Shown piece after piece: positions 6,281-12,416 of a stretch of 12,416 nucleotides of DNA. The translations under genes were made by a program, and so were the position numbers. Every line of letters starts with the position of its first letter. The first letter of the stretch is position 1. The notes under the pieces were generated by a model that was not told the origin of the DNA, ran no database searches, and was given only the letters and a program-made list of their open reading frames with translations. This stretch comes from an uncultured Clostridia bacterium (GTDB lineage Bacteria > Bacillota > Clostridia > Christensenellales > UBA1242), in contig CANQHS010000021.1 in the NCBI GenBank assembly GCA_947623795.1, positions 1 to 12,416 of the forward strand, written 5' to 3'.

Positions 6281-7533
6281 AAATTAAACTTTGCCTTTTT
6301 GCCCAAATCCCGCTCAATGCGGATGAGTTGATTATATTTGCAAACTCTGTCCGTTCTGCAAATCGAGCCTGTCTTAATCTGCCCAGCGTCCACCGCAACA
6401 GATAAATCTGCAATAAAGGTGTCCTCAGTTTCGCCGCTTCTATGTGAAATTATTGTGTTATAGCCATTTTCTTTCGCTAGGCGGATTGTCTTTAATGTTT
6501 CGGTTAGCGAGCCAATTTGATTTAATTTGATAAGAATAGCATTGCCAACGCCTCGTTTTATTCCTTCCGCCAAAATCTTTGGATTTGTAACGAACACATC
6601 GTCGCCCACAATTTGAATTTTTTTGCCAAGTATTTTTGTTATCTTAATCCAACCATCCCAATCATTTTCGCTTAAAGGGTCCTCAATCGAAATAATAGGG
6701 TAAGTTTTAATAAGATTTGCGTACCAATCAATCATTTCATCTGTCGTTTTTTGTTCGCCTGAGCTTTTTTTCAATTCATATTTTTTTGTCTTGTCATTAT
6801 AAAATTCACTTGCCGCAACGTCCATTGCAATTGCAATATCTTTTTTTGGAGCATAGCCCGCATTTTTTATCGCTTCAACTAGCACTTGAAGAGGCTCTTC
6901 ATTGCTTTTAAAGTTCGGAGCAAAGCCGCCTTCATCGCCAACACCGGTTGAATAGCCGCGAGCAATCAAGCACTTTTTCAATTGAGCAAAAGTTTCGCTT
7001 GCCATTTGCAAAGCTTGTATAAAAGTTTTTGCGCCAACAGGCACAATCATAAATTCTTGAAAGTCCACATTGCTTGTTGCATGAGCGCCTCCATTAATAA
7101 CATTCATCATTGGCATGGGCAGGGTGACGCCTTTGCCAAGCTCTTTATATAATGGTCTATTTTTATATAGCGCACGCGCACGCGCAACAGCAAGGCTAAC
7201 CGACAAAATAGCGTTTGCTCCAAGTTTTGTTTTAAATTCCGTTCCGTCAAGTTTAAGCATAGCGTTGTCAATCTTTGTTTGATTGTCCACATCCATACCA
7301 ACCAATGTTTTTGCAATGATAGTGTTCACATTTTTGCACGCAATTGTAACACCTTTGCCATTAAAACGCTTTCCGCCGTCCCTTAACTCCAAGGCTTCTT
7401 TTTCGCCCGTTGAAGCGCCGCTTGGCACAATTGCGGTTGCTTTTATGCCATTTTCGAGCGTGATTTCACACTCAACGGTGGGATTGCTTCGACTATCTAT
7501 AACTTCATATGCTACAATTTTTTTAATTTTCAT
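6277..7533 (-). CDS. eno: Enolase (phosphopyruvate hydratase)
   Basis: Catalyses 2-phosphoglycerate to phosphoenolpyruvate in glycolysis, Mg-dependent and cytoplasmic. From the ATG at 7533 it has 418 residues, slightly short of the usual ~430. Landmarks: SGASTG 38-43; NGGAHATSN 147-155; GDEGGFAPN 199-207 with catalytic E201; Mg ligands D238, E284 (SIEDP) and D311 (GDD); catalytic K336 in ILIKLNQIG; the signature SHRSGETED 363-371; and K387 near the end. All key residues are present. The start is set by AGGAGA (7538-7543) four bases upstream; a reading nine codons longer has no comparable site and lies in the intergenic gap. It ends in TGA overlapping the cmk ATG. The gene upstream (7583) is 49 bases away with no clear terminator, so co-transcription is likely. 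Confidence 0.97.
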   Translation of the reverse strand: MKIKKIVAYEVIDSRSNPTVECEITLENGIKATAIVPSGASTGEKEALELRDGGKRFNGKGVTIACKNVNTIIAKTLVGMDVDNQTKIDNAMLKLDGTEFKTKLGANAILSVSLAVARARALYKNRPLYKELGKGVTLPMPMMNVINGGAHATSNVDFQEFMIVPVGAKTFIQALQMASETFAQLKKCLIARGYSTGVGDEGGFAPNFKSNEEPLQVLVEAIKNAGYAPKKDIAIAMDVAASEFYNDKTKKYELKKSSGEQKTTDEMIDWYANLIKTYPIISIEDPLSENDWDGWIKITKILGKKIQIVGDDVFVTNPKILAEGIKRGVGNAILIKLNQIGSLTETLKTIRLAKENGYNTIISHRSGETEDTFIADLSVAVDAGQIKTGSICRTDRVCKYNQLIRIERDLGKKAKFNL

Positions 7534-7582
7534 AAAATCTCCTAAAATTATTATAAACAAATTTAATTAATAAAAAAATAAT

Positions 7583-8938
7583 TTAAGTATCATTTTTGTA
7601 ACTTAAACCATTTTCTTGTTGCTCGTTTTGCTCGTGCTTGTTTTGCTTGCTGTTTTCATAATCATCAAGAAGGCCAACCCTTTCCTCTTTTAAGTGTTTT
7701 GGCAAAGGGCTTTGCTCAATTTTGGTGTATAAGTCCGTTTTGCATTTATCCAATTCGCCAAGTCTTTCATTGTCATCTTTAAAAGTTTCTTCCATTGCAT
7801 CAACGCAAGCGGAGTATTGCTCTAAAGTTAAATTTATTGTTTCTGTGCATAGACCTCTTGAAAGAATTTTAAAGGTTTTTCGAGGGTTAAATAATTCTTG
7901 TTTTGTTTCTCGATGAAATTTGTCGCACTTTAAAAAAGTTTCTGCTGGTGGGATGTCGATCAATTCAACATCGCTAGCTGTTATCTGTTGAGGGTCAACG
8001 ACATTTCCCACATGTTCACTAAATTGCGTATGAGTGTCGGATAAAGCCTCTGTAATTGTGGTTAATAAATCCGTGTTGTCACTAATAGGATTTGTTTTGC
8101 CAACAGTTTTTCGCCTAATCAGGGCGGCAGTTTGAGTTTTATCTTTAAGCACATCCCAACACGATTCAAAGAAACTTGAAACTTCCGCACTTTCTTCTTC
8201 ATTTAAGTTTAAATTTGTTATTAAGTCGTCCACATTTTGTCGGCAAGCATCATAATTTTTCACATAAAATGGCGAAGTTGCAACATCAAAAGAAGTTCCG
8301 TTGTGTTCAGAAGAAGTAAAAAATTTAAACCACTCGGGAGCGGATAAACAATGAAAGAGAACCATTTCTGCACTGTGTTCAACATACATACCATTTGGAT
8401 TATAATAAGATGCTCCGCCCATAGCAGCAATCGCACCATGTTTTTCTAAGATTTTTATCACTGCTTGGAGTCTATCATTGTCCCATAATTTTTGGATGAT
8501 TGTAAATCCATGTTGTTTAACCGATTCTCGCCTAGCGGTAGGGAAAGAGTGGAACACAAAGCCATTTTCAATGTAGTTTTTTAAAAAATATTGTTTGATT
8601 TTTAAAATTTCGCTGTTGGACGCTTTTTTTAAATCGATATTTAAAGATTTTGCGATAGTTGCGGCAATGATTTTCGCGCTCTCGGTTTGAAAAAACTTAT
8701 CTCTTTGCGCTTTGTCTTTGATTTTAGATGCTTGCAACTTCATGCCATTTACGACTTTTATATAAGCAAGAACATCTTCCGTTTTAATGTTTTTATCCGA
8801 TTGATGGATAATGCAATAATTTATTGCTTCGCCAATTATGGACGATGCGAAATAAATATCGGAATTGTCAAACGATGAAATATATTCCGCAATTCTTTTG
8901 TCTTTCAAAATCTTTTGAAGAGTGTTGATAAATTTCAT
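7583..8938 (-). CDS. Hypothetical protein, 451 aa, with a possible ADP-ribosyltransferase-like motif
   Basis: Unrecognised overall. Counting from the ATG at 8938: residues 1-120 are helical and lysine-rich; 127-145 (F-V-F-H-S-F-P...S-V-K-Q-H-G-F) resemble the 'hydrophobic-H-S/G-x-x...S-I-x-x-x-G-F/L' opening motif of ADP-ribosyltransferase-fold proteins; 171-212 contain a G/Y-rich stretch (MGGASYYNPNGMY) then PEWFKFF; 243-275 are acidic helices; the last 35 residues are a polar K/N/Q/E tail. There is no signal peptide or membrane segment. The first in-frame codon (TTG at 8974) is the -35 box of the likely promoter, so the ATG is preferred. That ATG has no Shine-Dalgarno sequence, and its -10 box ends only seven bases away, suggesting a leaderless message. 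It probably heads an operon with eno and cmk. The enzyme-fold idea is a weak inference. Confidence 0.8.
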   Translation of the reverse strand: MKFINTLQKILKDKRIAEYISSFDNSDIYFASSIIGEAINYCIIHQSDKNIKTEDVLAYIKVVNGMKLQASKIKDKAQRDKFFQTESAKIIAATIAKSLNIDLKKASNSEILKIKQYFLKNYIENGFVFHSFPTARRESVKQHGFTIIQKLWDNDRLQAVIKILEKHGAIAAMGGASYYNPNGMYVEHSAEMVLFHCLSAPEWFKFFTSSEHNGTSFDVATSPFYVKNYDACRQNVDDLITNLNLNEEESAEVSSFFESCWDVLKDKTQTAALIRRKTVGKTNPISDNTDLLTTITEALSDTHTQFSEHVGNVVDPQQITASDVELIDIPPAETFLKCDKFHRETKQELFNPRKTFKILSRGLCTETINLTLEQYSACVDAMEETFKDDNERLGELDKCKTDLYTKIEQSPLPKHLKEERVGLLDDYENSKQNKHEQNEQQENGLSYKNDT

Positions 8939-8945
8939 TATAAAT

Positions 8946-8974
8946 AATTTAACATGAAATAAAAAATTAGTCAA
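8946..8974 (-). promoter_or_regulatory. Probable leaderless promoter for the 451-aa gene
   Basis: On the minus strand TTGACT (8969-8974) and TAAATT (8946-8951) are 17 bases apart. Seven bases separate the -10 box from the ATG at 8938, placing the expected start point at or next to the start codon. No ribosome binding site is present. Confidence 0.6.
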
Positions 8975-8979
8975 ACGAT

Positions 8980-9007
8980 TTGATTTTCATAAAAAATATG
9001 CTAAAAT
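8980..9007 (+). promoter_or_regulatory. Probable leaderless, extended -10 promoter for recX
   Basis: TTGATT (8980-8985) and TAAAAT (9002-9007) are 16 bases apart; TG at 8999-9000 makes an extended -10 element. Six bases separate the -10 box from the ATG at 9014, so transcription should begin at the A of the start codon. It is back-to-back with the divergent promoter of the 451-aa gene, the two -35 boxes being five bases apart. Confidence 0.6.
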
Positions 9008-9013
9008 GGACAT

Positions 9014-9616
9014 ATGAAAATTTTGGCAATAAAATTGAACAACAAACGCAACACCAACATTTTTAATGTTAAAACAGATGAGGGCGAATATGTTTTGCAT
9101 AGCGATATAATCGTTAAACATTCTCTTTCGCTAGGAGATGTGGATGAAAAAATTTTTAGTTTGGCGGTGAACGAAAGCAACACGCTCATTGCAACTGAAA
9201 AAGCGATGAAATATCTTTCTAGCAAACTAAAAACTGAACAGCAACTCAAGGATTATTTATACAAGCAAGGTTATCACAAACAAACGGTCAATGCTGTTAT
9301 TGAAAAATTGAAGGATTACGGCCTGATTGACGACTCTAAATTTGCAAAAAGTTATGTTCGCTCAAATCCAAATTTCAGCAAAAACAAATTGAAACAAAAA
9401 CTTATTTCTTTTGGAGTTAAACAAAACATTTTGGACGATATTTTGTGCGATATAGACGATGGTGAAACGTGTTTAAAAGACGCTTCAAAATTTATGAAAA
9501 ATAAAGAGCTTGACACAAAAACAAAAGAAAAACTAACTCGCCATCTAGTTTCAAAAGGCTATGGATATGACACAATAAAATCCGTTTTTAACAAATTAAA
9601 TTTTGATGAATTTTAA
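9014..9616 (+). CDS. recX: RecX family regulatory protein
   Basis: Cytoplasmic modulator of RecA: it binds in the groove of RecA filaments and limits strand exchange and SOS signalling. At 200 residues it fits the family. The N-terminal ~60 residues resemble the beta-rich extension seen in Bacillota RecX (a 'hydrophobic-x-V-x-x-D-E-G-x-Y-x-L' stretch). From about 62, repeated three-helix modules follow: A-x-x-Y-L-S-x-K-x-K-T-E-x-x-L-x-x-Y-L, then V-x-x-x-I-x-x-L-K-x-Y-G-L-I-D-D-x-x-F-A, the RecX hallmark, then a weaker repeat ending at HLVSKGY near 178. The ATG at 9014 agrees with the family start but lacks a Shine-Dalgarno sequence. recA is not in the window. acpS follows 53 bases downstream with its own promoter-like sequence. 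Confidence 0.9.
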   Translation: MKILAIKLNNKRNTNIFNVKTDEGEYVLHSDIIVKHSLSLGDVDEKIFSLAVNESNTLIATEKAMKYLSSKLKTEQQLKDYLYKQGYHKQTVNAVIEKLKDYGLIDDSKFAKSYVRSNPNFSKNKLKQKLISFGVKQNILDDILCDIDDGETCLKDASKFMKNKELDTKTKEKLTRHLVSKGYGYDTIKSVFNKLNFDEF

Positions 9617-9634
9617 AAAAGTTTTTCAAAATTA

Positions 9635-9663
9635 TTTACAAATTTAAATTTGTGTGATATTAT
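9635..9663 (+). promoter_or_regulatory. Probable leaderless promoter for acpS
   Basis: TTTACA (9635-9640) and TATTAT (9658-9663) are 17 bases apart, and six bases separate the -10 box from the ATG at 9670. The predicted start point is the A of the start codon. No ribosome binding site is present. It lies wholly within the recX-acpS gap. Confidence 0.6.
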
Positions 9664-9669
9664 CAAATT

Positions 9670-10014
9670 ATGATAGGCGTTGATATTGAACAAATTTCAA
9701 GGTTTAATGGTTGGACAGCAAGCCAGCAAAAACGCATCTTTTCTGAAAGCGAAATTTTGTATGCTAGCAAGCAAAAAAATCCAAGCGAACACTTTTGCGG
9801 ATTTTATTGTGTTAAAGAAGCGTTAACAAAAGCGTTGGACAACAAAAATTTAACTTTCAAAAACATTGAAGTCCTGCACACAAAAACGAATAAACCCTAT
9901 ATTAATGTAAATCAAGAAATTGCCTCAATATTAAATGAAATCAACAAAACAAAAATTGAAATCAGCATCTCACATGCGGGCGAATATGCCATCGCAGTGG
10001 TGCAAATAAATTAA
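9670..10014 (+). CDS. acpS: Holo-[acyl-carrier-protein] synthase
   Basis: Transfers 4'-phosphopantetheine from coenzyme A to the active serine of acyl carrier protein, making it competent for fatty acid synthesis; cytoplasmic, Mg-dependent, trimeric in the family. Length 114 residues, typical of about 115-125. The start motif is MIGVDIEQISRF with metal ligand D5; the second motif is FCGFYCVKEALTKAL (42-56) with the catalytic/metal glutamate E50; near the end is ISISHAGEYAIAVV (98-111), the family's SISH signature. The conserved motif begins directly at the Met, so the ATG at 9670 is certain even though it has no Shine-Dalgarno sequence. The stop codon (10012-10014) overlaps the ribosome binding site of the next gene, so the two are likely co-transcribed. 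Confidence 0.95.
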   Translation: MIGVDIEQISRFNGWTASQQKRIFSESEILYASKQKNPSEHFCGFYCVKEALTKALDNKNLTFKNIEVLHTKTNKPYINVNQEIASILNEINKTKIEISISHAGEYAIAVVQIN

Positions 10015-10023
10015 GGAGGAATT

Positions 10024-10443
10024 ATGACAATTGAATCTAGAAACGAGAAAATTTTGCCAGATGTAAAGAAAATAACCAAGGTGGTTGACGGCAAAAAACA
10101 ACCATTGACAGAAGAAGAAACTCGCAAAGAAATCTATAAAATTTTTAATAGTTTTTATTTAAAGCATTTGACTCTAACGGGGGACTATGAAGTTTTCTCA
10201 CATTTGGATGATAAATTTTTCACGGACAAAATGTGCAAGCGCATGATCGAGTATAGCACAATCTTTTTTGACGATGTTATTAAAGAGATTGAAACTGGGA
10301 AACGAAAAATTATAACAACAAAGGAAAGGGACATCAAAGAAATCAAAATGTCATTTTCAAAATTAAAACGCGCAATAGCAAAAAAGAGAAGAGAACTTAA
10401 AAAAGCCCAAGAGAAAGTCGCCGTAAGTGTGCAAGTTGGTTAA
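10024..10443 (+). CDS. Hypothetical protein, 139 aa, helical with a basic C-terminus
   Basis: Not recognised. It has a polar N-terminus, a stretch with LTEEETRKEIYKIF near 28-41, a middle rich in F, D and Y, and from about 92 a very basic predicted helix (TGKRKIITTKER, then KLKRAIAKKRRELKKAQ) that could bind nucleic acid or form a coiled coil. There are no cysteine pairs, membrane segments or signal peptide. It has the strongest ribosome binding site in its neighbourhood (AAGGAGGA, 10013-10020), which overlaps the acpS stop, and the start is nine bases after that stop. It should be made from the acpS transcript; a function linked to acpS is not implied by the sequence. It ends at a strong terminator. 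Confidence 0.82.
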   Translation: MTIESRNEKILPDVKKITKVVDGKKQPLTEEETRKEIYKIFNSFYLKHLTLTGDYEVFSHLDDKFFTDKMCKRMIEYSTIFFDDVIKEIETGKRKIITTKERDIKEIKMSFSKLKRAIAKKRRELKKAQEKVAVSVQVG

Positions 10444-10470
10444 AAAAATGCCCATATCGGGCATTTTTTT
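10443..10470. terminator. Bidirectional terminator between the 139-aa gene and ileS
   Basis: ATGCCC (10448-10453) pairs with GGGCAT (10459-10464) around a 5-base loop, flanked by an A run on the left and a T run on the right. It thus has a U tract in both directions and serves the plus-strand gene and the convergent ileS, whose stop lies three bases beyond. Confidence 0.9.
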
Positions 10471-10472
10471 GT

Positions 10473-12416
10473 TTATCTTTTTCTCTCCATCTTGATTGTT
10501 ATTTTTTCATCTGCAATATCAACTGTTTCGCTAATTTCTGGATTAAACAAAGTTTTAATTTCAAGGCAAAGAAGTTCTGATTTTATTTTATCCGCAAATT
10601 TTAAAATTATTTCATTTAGGTCGGCACTCGGTGTAACAAATTCAATATAAATTCTATCCTCAACTTTAAAGTCCGCCTTTTTCCTTAAAACTTGTGCGGA
10701 ACGGATTAACTCACGGGCAAGCCCTTCAAGCATAAGTTCGCGGTCGATTGTAATGTCCAGCACAACTGTGATATCGCCGTCATTTGAAATAACATAATCT
10801 TGTTTTGGCTTGGTGGAAAGAGTGAATAATTCGCCAGATAAATTCTTAAATTCTTTAATATTAACGCTGTTGTTTTTAAAGCCAGAAACATAGTCTTTCA
10901 TTTCGTCATCTGTGGCTTCAGCAAGATAGTTTTTAACTTTTTGTGTGTCGCCTTTAAGCACCGCACCAGCGCGCCTAAAATCTAGCGATAAAAATTCATC
11001 ATTAAATTTGGAATTATCGTGTTCCATAACCACATTTTTAATGTTAAGTTCGCTAGAAATTATGTCGCCATATAGTTCAACTGCTTTTGCAACATTCGCG
11101 TTGCCATTTATATATAAAGTTTTAAGTGGTTGTTTAACTTTAATTTGATTTTCGTTTCGTAGCTTACTAACCATTGTGAATATGTTTCTAACAATATTTG
11201 TGTATTCAGTCAAATTTTCATCTTTAACCTTAAATTCGCCTATAATATATCCGTTTAAAGCTACGCTTTCTGCCGCATTTTTGTCAAGCTCTCTCACTGC
11301 ATTTTGCCATAAATATTCGGTTATAAATGGAATGATTGGGAACATAACCATGCAAATATTTTTGATTGCATAATTTAGGCAGAAATATGCGTTTAAACTG
11401 TCAGCATCATTTTCGCTTTTATAGAATCTGCGGCGGTTGTTTCGAATGTACCAATTTGTCAATTCGTCAATCAAAAGTTCAAAATCCTTGCTGACCGTGC
11501 CAAATTGAATGTTGGAGTAGGCTGTGTGTGCGTTTTTAACAAACTCATTAACGCGATTTATTAGCCATTTGTCCATAACCGTCAATTTGCTTTCGTCTGG
11601 CTTAAAATTGGTCAAATCTGGCTTGTCAATCACAGCATAAGTGTTTAGGAAAATGTATGCGTTCCAAAGTCCAAGTAGTTTGCGCTTAACTTCATCGCAA
11701 GTGTCACGCCCAAACTTAACATCATTGATGAGCGGAGTGCAAACAAAATTATATCGAATAATGTCCGCACCAATCTCTTCAAATGCGGTGTCAAGCGGAA
11801 TGTTGTTAGGGCTGGATTTGGAAAGTTTTTTCCCGTCTTGTGCTAACAACATAGGAGTTGTTCCAATTCGTTTATATGGTGCTTTGCCTGTCAAAACAAC
11901 ACTCATAACAAGCAACGAATAGAACCACAAACGGATTTGTTCCTTGCCTTCGATAACGCACTCAATAGGGAAGTTTTTGTTGAAAAATTCTTTGTCTGTA
12001 AAATATTTTTTTGTGCTAAAAGGAGTGATTCCCGCATCAAGCCAGCAATCGCCAACCTCTTTAATTCTCTCAACCTTGTTGCCACAATGCGGACAAGTTA
12101 TTTTGATTTTGTCAATGTATGGGCGGTGCAAGTGTGGTAGAGCATCAACTTCTTGTGCGCTAGATAGTTTCTTGAACTCGTCAAGGCTGCCAACAACGGT
12201 TAAATGCCCACATTTTTTGCAAGGGTAGAAAGGCAAAGGCAAGCCATAGTAACGCGAACGGGAGATTGCCCAATCGCCCATATTGTTGAGCCAATCCAAC
12301 ATACGCTTTTTCATGAAATCTGGGTTAAATTCAACCTCATCGATGGCTTTTATCAATTCTGGCCTAATTTCGTCCATCTTGATAACCCATTGTGTTATAA
12401 GCCCATAAAGAAGTGG
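10473..12416 (-). CDS. ileS: Isoleucine--tRNA ligase, C-terminal two-thirds (5' partial)
   Basis: Charges tRNA-Ile with isoleucine; class I, cytoplasmic. The frame stays open to the right edge and reads ...LLYGLITQWVIK ahead of the Met at 12377, which is the family's internal region before the tRNA-binding linker, so the start, the HIGH motif and most of the editing domain lie outside the window. Counting from that Met: WAISRSRYYG 36-45; a zinc-type pair CKKC 53-56 and CPHC 95-98; HRPYID 84-89; GDCWLDAG 109-116; EQIRLWFYSLL 146-156; the ATP-binding loop KLSKS 184-188 (usually KMSKS); and the anticodon-binding domain with NWYIRNNRRRFY 308-319. The zinc insertion and C-terminal form resemble the IleS2/eukaryote-like branch. 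Valyl-tRNA synthetase is the main alternative but fits less well. Any T-box leader would be outside the window. Confidence 0.9.
   Translation of the reverse strand, partial: PLLYGLITQWVIKMDEIRPELIKAIDEVEFNPDFMKKRMLDWLNNMGDWAISRSRYYGLPLPFYPCKKCGHLTVVGSLDEFKKLSSAQEVDALPHLHRPYIDKIKITCPHCGNKVERIKEVGDCWLDAGITPFSTKKYFTDKEFFNKNFPIECVIEGKEQIRLWFYSLLVMSVVLTGKAPYKRIGTTPMLLAQDGKKLSKSSPNNIPLDTAFEEIGADIIRYNFVCTPLINDVKFGRDTCDEVKRKLLGLWNAYIFLNTYAVIDKPDLTNFKPDESKLTVMDKWLINRVNEFVKNAHTAYSNIQFGTVSKDFELLIDELTNWYIRNNRRRFYKSENDADSLNAYFCLNYAIKNICMVMFPIIPFITEYLWQNAVRELDKNAAESVALNGYIIGEFKVKDENLTEYTNIVRNIFTMVSKLRNENQIKVKQPLKTLYINGNANVAKAVELYGDIISSELNIKNVVMEHDNSKFNDEFLSLDFRRAGAVLKGDTQKVKNYLAEATDDEMKDYVSGFKNNSVNIKEFKNLSGELFTLSTKPKQDYVISNDGDITVVLDITIDRELMLEGLARELIRSAQVLRKKADFKVEDRIYIEFVTPSADLNEIILKFADKIKSELLCLEIKTLFNPEISETVDIADEKITIKMERKR

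Noticed and set aside
7550..7555. TATAAT just upstream of eno as a private promoter
   Set aside because: There is no -35 box at the right distance (only a T run on the minus strand), and the predicted start would fall on or beside the ribosome binding site. Read-through from the 451-aa gene is simpler.
7561..7600. Possible terminator between the 451-aa gene and eno
   Set aside because: The sequence can fold only through A-T pairs with mismatches and has no GC core, so it is not a convincing intrinsic terminator.
1..12416. Phage, transposon, toxin-antitoxin, CRISPR or defence locus
   Set aside because: No integrase, transposase, repeat-spacer array, toxin-like pair or terminal repeats were seen. 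Genes are mostly housekeeping with uniform base composition.

Overview
The window is AT-rich and gene-dense, with short intergenic gaps, AAGGAGG-type ribosome binding sites, classical TTGACA/TATAAT promoters and U-tract hairpin terminators. This points to a low-GC Bacillota-type bacterium, probably an uncultured, host-associated anaerobe. Rubrerythrin fits anaerobic life, and the Ig-like surface protein and large unknown charged proteins are typical of such genomes. TGA works as a stop (enolase end, 6277-6279), so this is the standard bacterial code and not the Mycoplasma code. The lineage is inferred from style and protein motifs only. I saw no tRNA, rRNA, IS element, CRISPR array or other mobile DNA. 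No gene-free stretch exceeds 300 bases; the longest (4829-4986) is AT-rich with no structure I can name.

Layout, left to right. (1) 1-1409 (+): the 3' part of a cell-surface protein with alternating Ig-like repeats and a C-terminal membrane anchor. (2) 1480-2025 (+): rubrerythrin with its own promoter, followed by two hairpin terminators. (3) 2108-4762 (-): an 884-residue unknown protein with a membrane hairpin and long coiled coil, driven by a perfect consensus promoter. (4) 4987-5547 (-): a 186-residue unknown protein, again with a perfect-hexamer promoter. (5) 5630-8938 (-): a probable operon of a 451-residue unknown protein, enolase and cytidylate kinase, closed by a terminator whose stem contains the cmk stop codon. 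(6) 9014-10443 (+): recX, acpS and a 139-residue unknown protein, ending at a terminator shared with (7) 10473-12416 (-): the C-terminal two-thirds of isoleucyl-tRNA synthetase, running off the right edge.

Most named genes are housekeeping: glycolysis (eno), pyrimidine nucleotide supply (cmk), acyl-carrier activation (acpS), recombination control (recX), tRNA charging (ileS) and peroxide defence (rubrerythrin). They do not form one pathway. No new defence or mobile system is evident.

The most interesting signals are: three gene starts (8938, 9014, 9670) that lack a Shine-Dalgarno sequence and have a -10 box ending 6-7 bases before the ATG, suggesting leaderless mRNAs; the 884-residue membrane/coiled-coil protein with 11-residue repeats; and an undescribed-looking domain that alternates with the Ig-like repeats of the surface protein.
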